Positions 5,520 to 6,893 of a DNA stretch of 6,893 bases are shown here, one piece after another. The stretch is from contig JAUQXG010000556.1 of NCBI GenBank assembly GCA_030834765.1, positions 1 to 6,893 of the forward strand, read 5' to 3'. The DNA is from Lutispora sp. GTDB lineage: Bacteria; Bacillota; Clostridia; Lutisporales; Lutisporaceae. The notes beneath the pieces were generated by a model. The model worked only from the letters and a program-made list of their open reading frames with translations. It ran no database searches and had not been told where the DNA came from. The position numbers were made by a program, and so were the translations under genes. Positions within the stretch are counted from its first letter, which is position 1. Every line of letters begins with the position of its first letter.

Positions 5520-6826
5520 ATATTCGCTTCATTTAGCATCCATTCTATAGATATACCATAACCTCGTGTAGGATCGTTTATAAGCACGTGTGTAACCGCT
5601 CCAATAAGTCTTCCATCTTGAATAATAGGGCTTCCAGACATACCTTGAACAATTCCTCCTGTCTTTTCTAATAATCTTTCATCGGTAACCTTTATAATCA
5701 TAGTTTTGGATCCGGCACTTTTTTGTCTTACTACTTTTTGTATTTCTATGTCGAATTCTTCAATCTTATTATCTTCTACAGTAGTTAGAATTTTTGCAGA
5801 TCCTTCTTTTATATCACTATTTAATGCGATTGGAAGGGATTGTCGACTCTTATCAATTTTACTTTTATCTAACTTGCCATAAATTCCATAAGCGGTATTT
5901 TTCTCTATATAACCATAAACACCTTTATTCTCATAGAGAATACCAACAATTTCTCCTGGAATTGTTCTTCTAGCCTTTTGTACAGAGGCAACTTTTGATT
6001 TTAATATATAACCTTTATCAATTTTCACCAATATACCTGAGTCAATATCAGTAATACCGTGCCCTAAAGCACCATATTTACCCGAATTAGGATCATAAAA
6101 TGTCATGGTACCTACTCCTGCAATATTATCTCTTACCCAAAGCCCTATTTTGTAAACATTATCATCTATTGATTTGATTGGTTTTATTTCAATATAATTT
6201 ATGCTCTCCTTTCTTTTTATTTTAACTTTTATTAAATCCTCATTATTTTGCCTGCTGTTTAATATATCAACAATATCCCTCTCTTTTTCAACACTTTTAT
6301 CATTTATAGATAGTATAATATCACCGACTTCAAATCCTGCATCTGTAGCAGGACTATGCTTTTTACCATGAATGTCGGTAATGGAGGATAATCCTACAAC
6401 TAACAATCCCTGAGATTCGATTTTGACACCTATTGCCTCTCCTGATGGTATTAATCTAATCTCTGGAAGTACGTTTAAAGTTATTTTTTTTACAGGAATA
6501 ACACCTAATATCTTCAAATTTGCCACTGTTTTACCTTCTGCATTACCTTGCAGAAAAGTGAATGAAGATAAAACTTTTCGGGCATTCATTAGGTTAATGC
6601 TTTGATTCTCATTTTTATCAAGAACAAGGCTTACAAGCATATTATCTTTTAATTTTTGATAATGTCCCTGAATAACATTTATTTGTGCAGGAAAACTAAC
6701 TACAACAAACAAGCTTGTTATTACACTGCAGATGAGCAAAAATGAAATAAAAAAGTATATCAACTTGCTCCTTTTTTTATGCAATAGCATCACTCTCCTG
6801 AATTCCCACAAATAGGCTTCCTTCAA
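5513..6826 (-). CDS. spoIVB: SpoIVB peptidase, forespore-to-mother-cell signalling protease
   Basis: Serine peptidase (S55) made in the forespore and exported to the intermembrane space. In Bacillus it cleaves SpoIVFA, releasing SpoIVFB to process pro-sigma-K. Layout of the 437 residues: basic N-terminus, membrane anchor about 22-44, an N-terminal region to about 120, PDZ domain about 122-206 (GLLVVGLSSITD, then AGFEVGDIILSIN at 163-175), and the peptidase domain about 225-437. The catalytic triad by alignment is His256 (ALGHGITD), Asp382 (KVTDERLL) and Ser397 (QGMSGSPII), with the same 15-residue Asp-Ser spacing as Bacillus Asp363/Ser378. The C-terminus THVLINDPTRGYGISIEWML is near-invariant. 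Start: TTG at 6826 has AAGAGG six bases upstream. An alternative ATG at 6790 (codon 13) has AGGAG only four bases upstream and gives an N-terminus closer to the usual length, so the true start is open. A sigma-G promoter is expected but cannot be seen clearly in the 67 bases available. Confidence 0.95.
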   Translation of the reverse strand: MKEAYLWEFRRVMLLHKKRSKLIYFFISFLLICSVITSLFVVVSFPAQINVIQGHYQKLKDNMLVSLVLDKNENQSINLMNARKVLSSFTFLQGNAEGKTVANLKILGVIPVKKITLNVLPEIRLIPSGEAIGVKIESQGLLVVGLSSITDIHGKKHSPATDAGFEVGDIILSINDKSVEKERDIVDILNSRQNNEDLIKVKIKRKESINYIEIKPIKSIDDNVYKIGLWVRDNIAGVGTMTFYDPNSGKYGALGHGITDIDSGILVKIDKGYILKSKVASVQKARRTIPGEIVGILYENKGVYGYIEKNTAYGIYGKLDKSKIDKSRQSLPIALNSDIKEGSAKILTTVEDNKIEEFDIEIQKVVRQKSAGSKTMIIKVTDERLLEKTGGIVQGMSGSPIIQDGRLIGAVTHVLINDPTRGYGISIEWMLNEANIR

Positions 6827-6893
6827 TTTTTGCCTCTTAAATTAAGTTAACCTAATTCTAAGTCCATTATGCTATTAATATTTGACATACTTT

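Noticed and set aside
6423..6605. Plus-strand open frame of 60 codons
   Set aside because: Antisense to the N-terminal and PDZ region of spoIVB; low-complexity translation with no recognisable feature.
6827..6893. Sigma-G promoter for spoIVB (GTATG and CATAATG on the minus strand)
   Set aside because: The spacing is 14 bases instead of about 18 and the -10 lacks the final A. The real promoter may lie beyond the window edge.
6874..6893. TTGACA on the plus strand near the right edge, as a divergent -35 box
   Set aside because: The window ends before a -10 could be seen, and the expected upstream neighbour (recN in many spore formers) would run in the same direction as spoIVB.

Overview
The window is AT-rich, and every gene I can support lies on the minus strand. 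Gene content (spoIVB, spo0A, a NUDIX ADP-ribose pyrophosphatase, spoIIM, xerD, nucleoside phosphorylases) and order indicate the chromosome of an endospore-forming low-GC Gram-positive, most likely a member of the Clostridia. From memory, the Bacillus subtilis order is nudF - mciZ - spoIIM - fur - yqzK - xerD - drm - pupG. Here the same backbone lacks mciZ, fur and drm, and spo0A sits directly upstream of it. I infer ordinary vertically inherited chromosome and see no mobile element, RNA gene or CRISPR array.

In transcription order (right to left), spoIVB (forespore signalling protease) is followed by hairpins, then a 190-base intergenic region ending in a strong sigma-H promoter match with an embedded 0A box, then spo0A, the master sporulation regulator. 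Next come a nudF-like NUDIX hydrolase and spoIIM. spoIIM has a TTG start and a sigma-E-like promoter in the short gap before it, fitting mother-cell expression. A 77-residue single-span membrane protein of unknown function follows 14 bases after spoIIM. A hairpin and a good -10 box then separate it from xerD, the housekeeping chromosome-dimer recombinase.

The left third is a nucleoside salvage cluster: two tandem trimeric-type purine nucleoside phosphorylases, then the start of pyrimidine-nucleoside phosphorylase, cut by the window edge. The three genes are tightly packed (13- and 3-base gaps) and probably cotranscribed. The first purine enzyme has a textbook active site. The second keeps the phosphate and ribose residues, but both residues that read 6-oxopurines are replaced (Glu to Phe, Asn to Asp), and the phosphate-loop Ser is Thr. 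Two of these three changes (Asp, Thr) match the 5'-methylthioadenosine phosphorylase branch. This specificity change is the most interesting signal in the window.

No stretch longer than about 200 bases lacks a gene. I did not find a wholly new multi-gene system. The best leads are the divergent phosphorylase, the regulatory region between spoIVB and spo0A, and the unrecognised small membrane protein.
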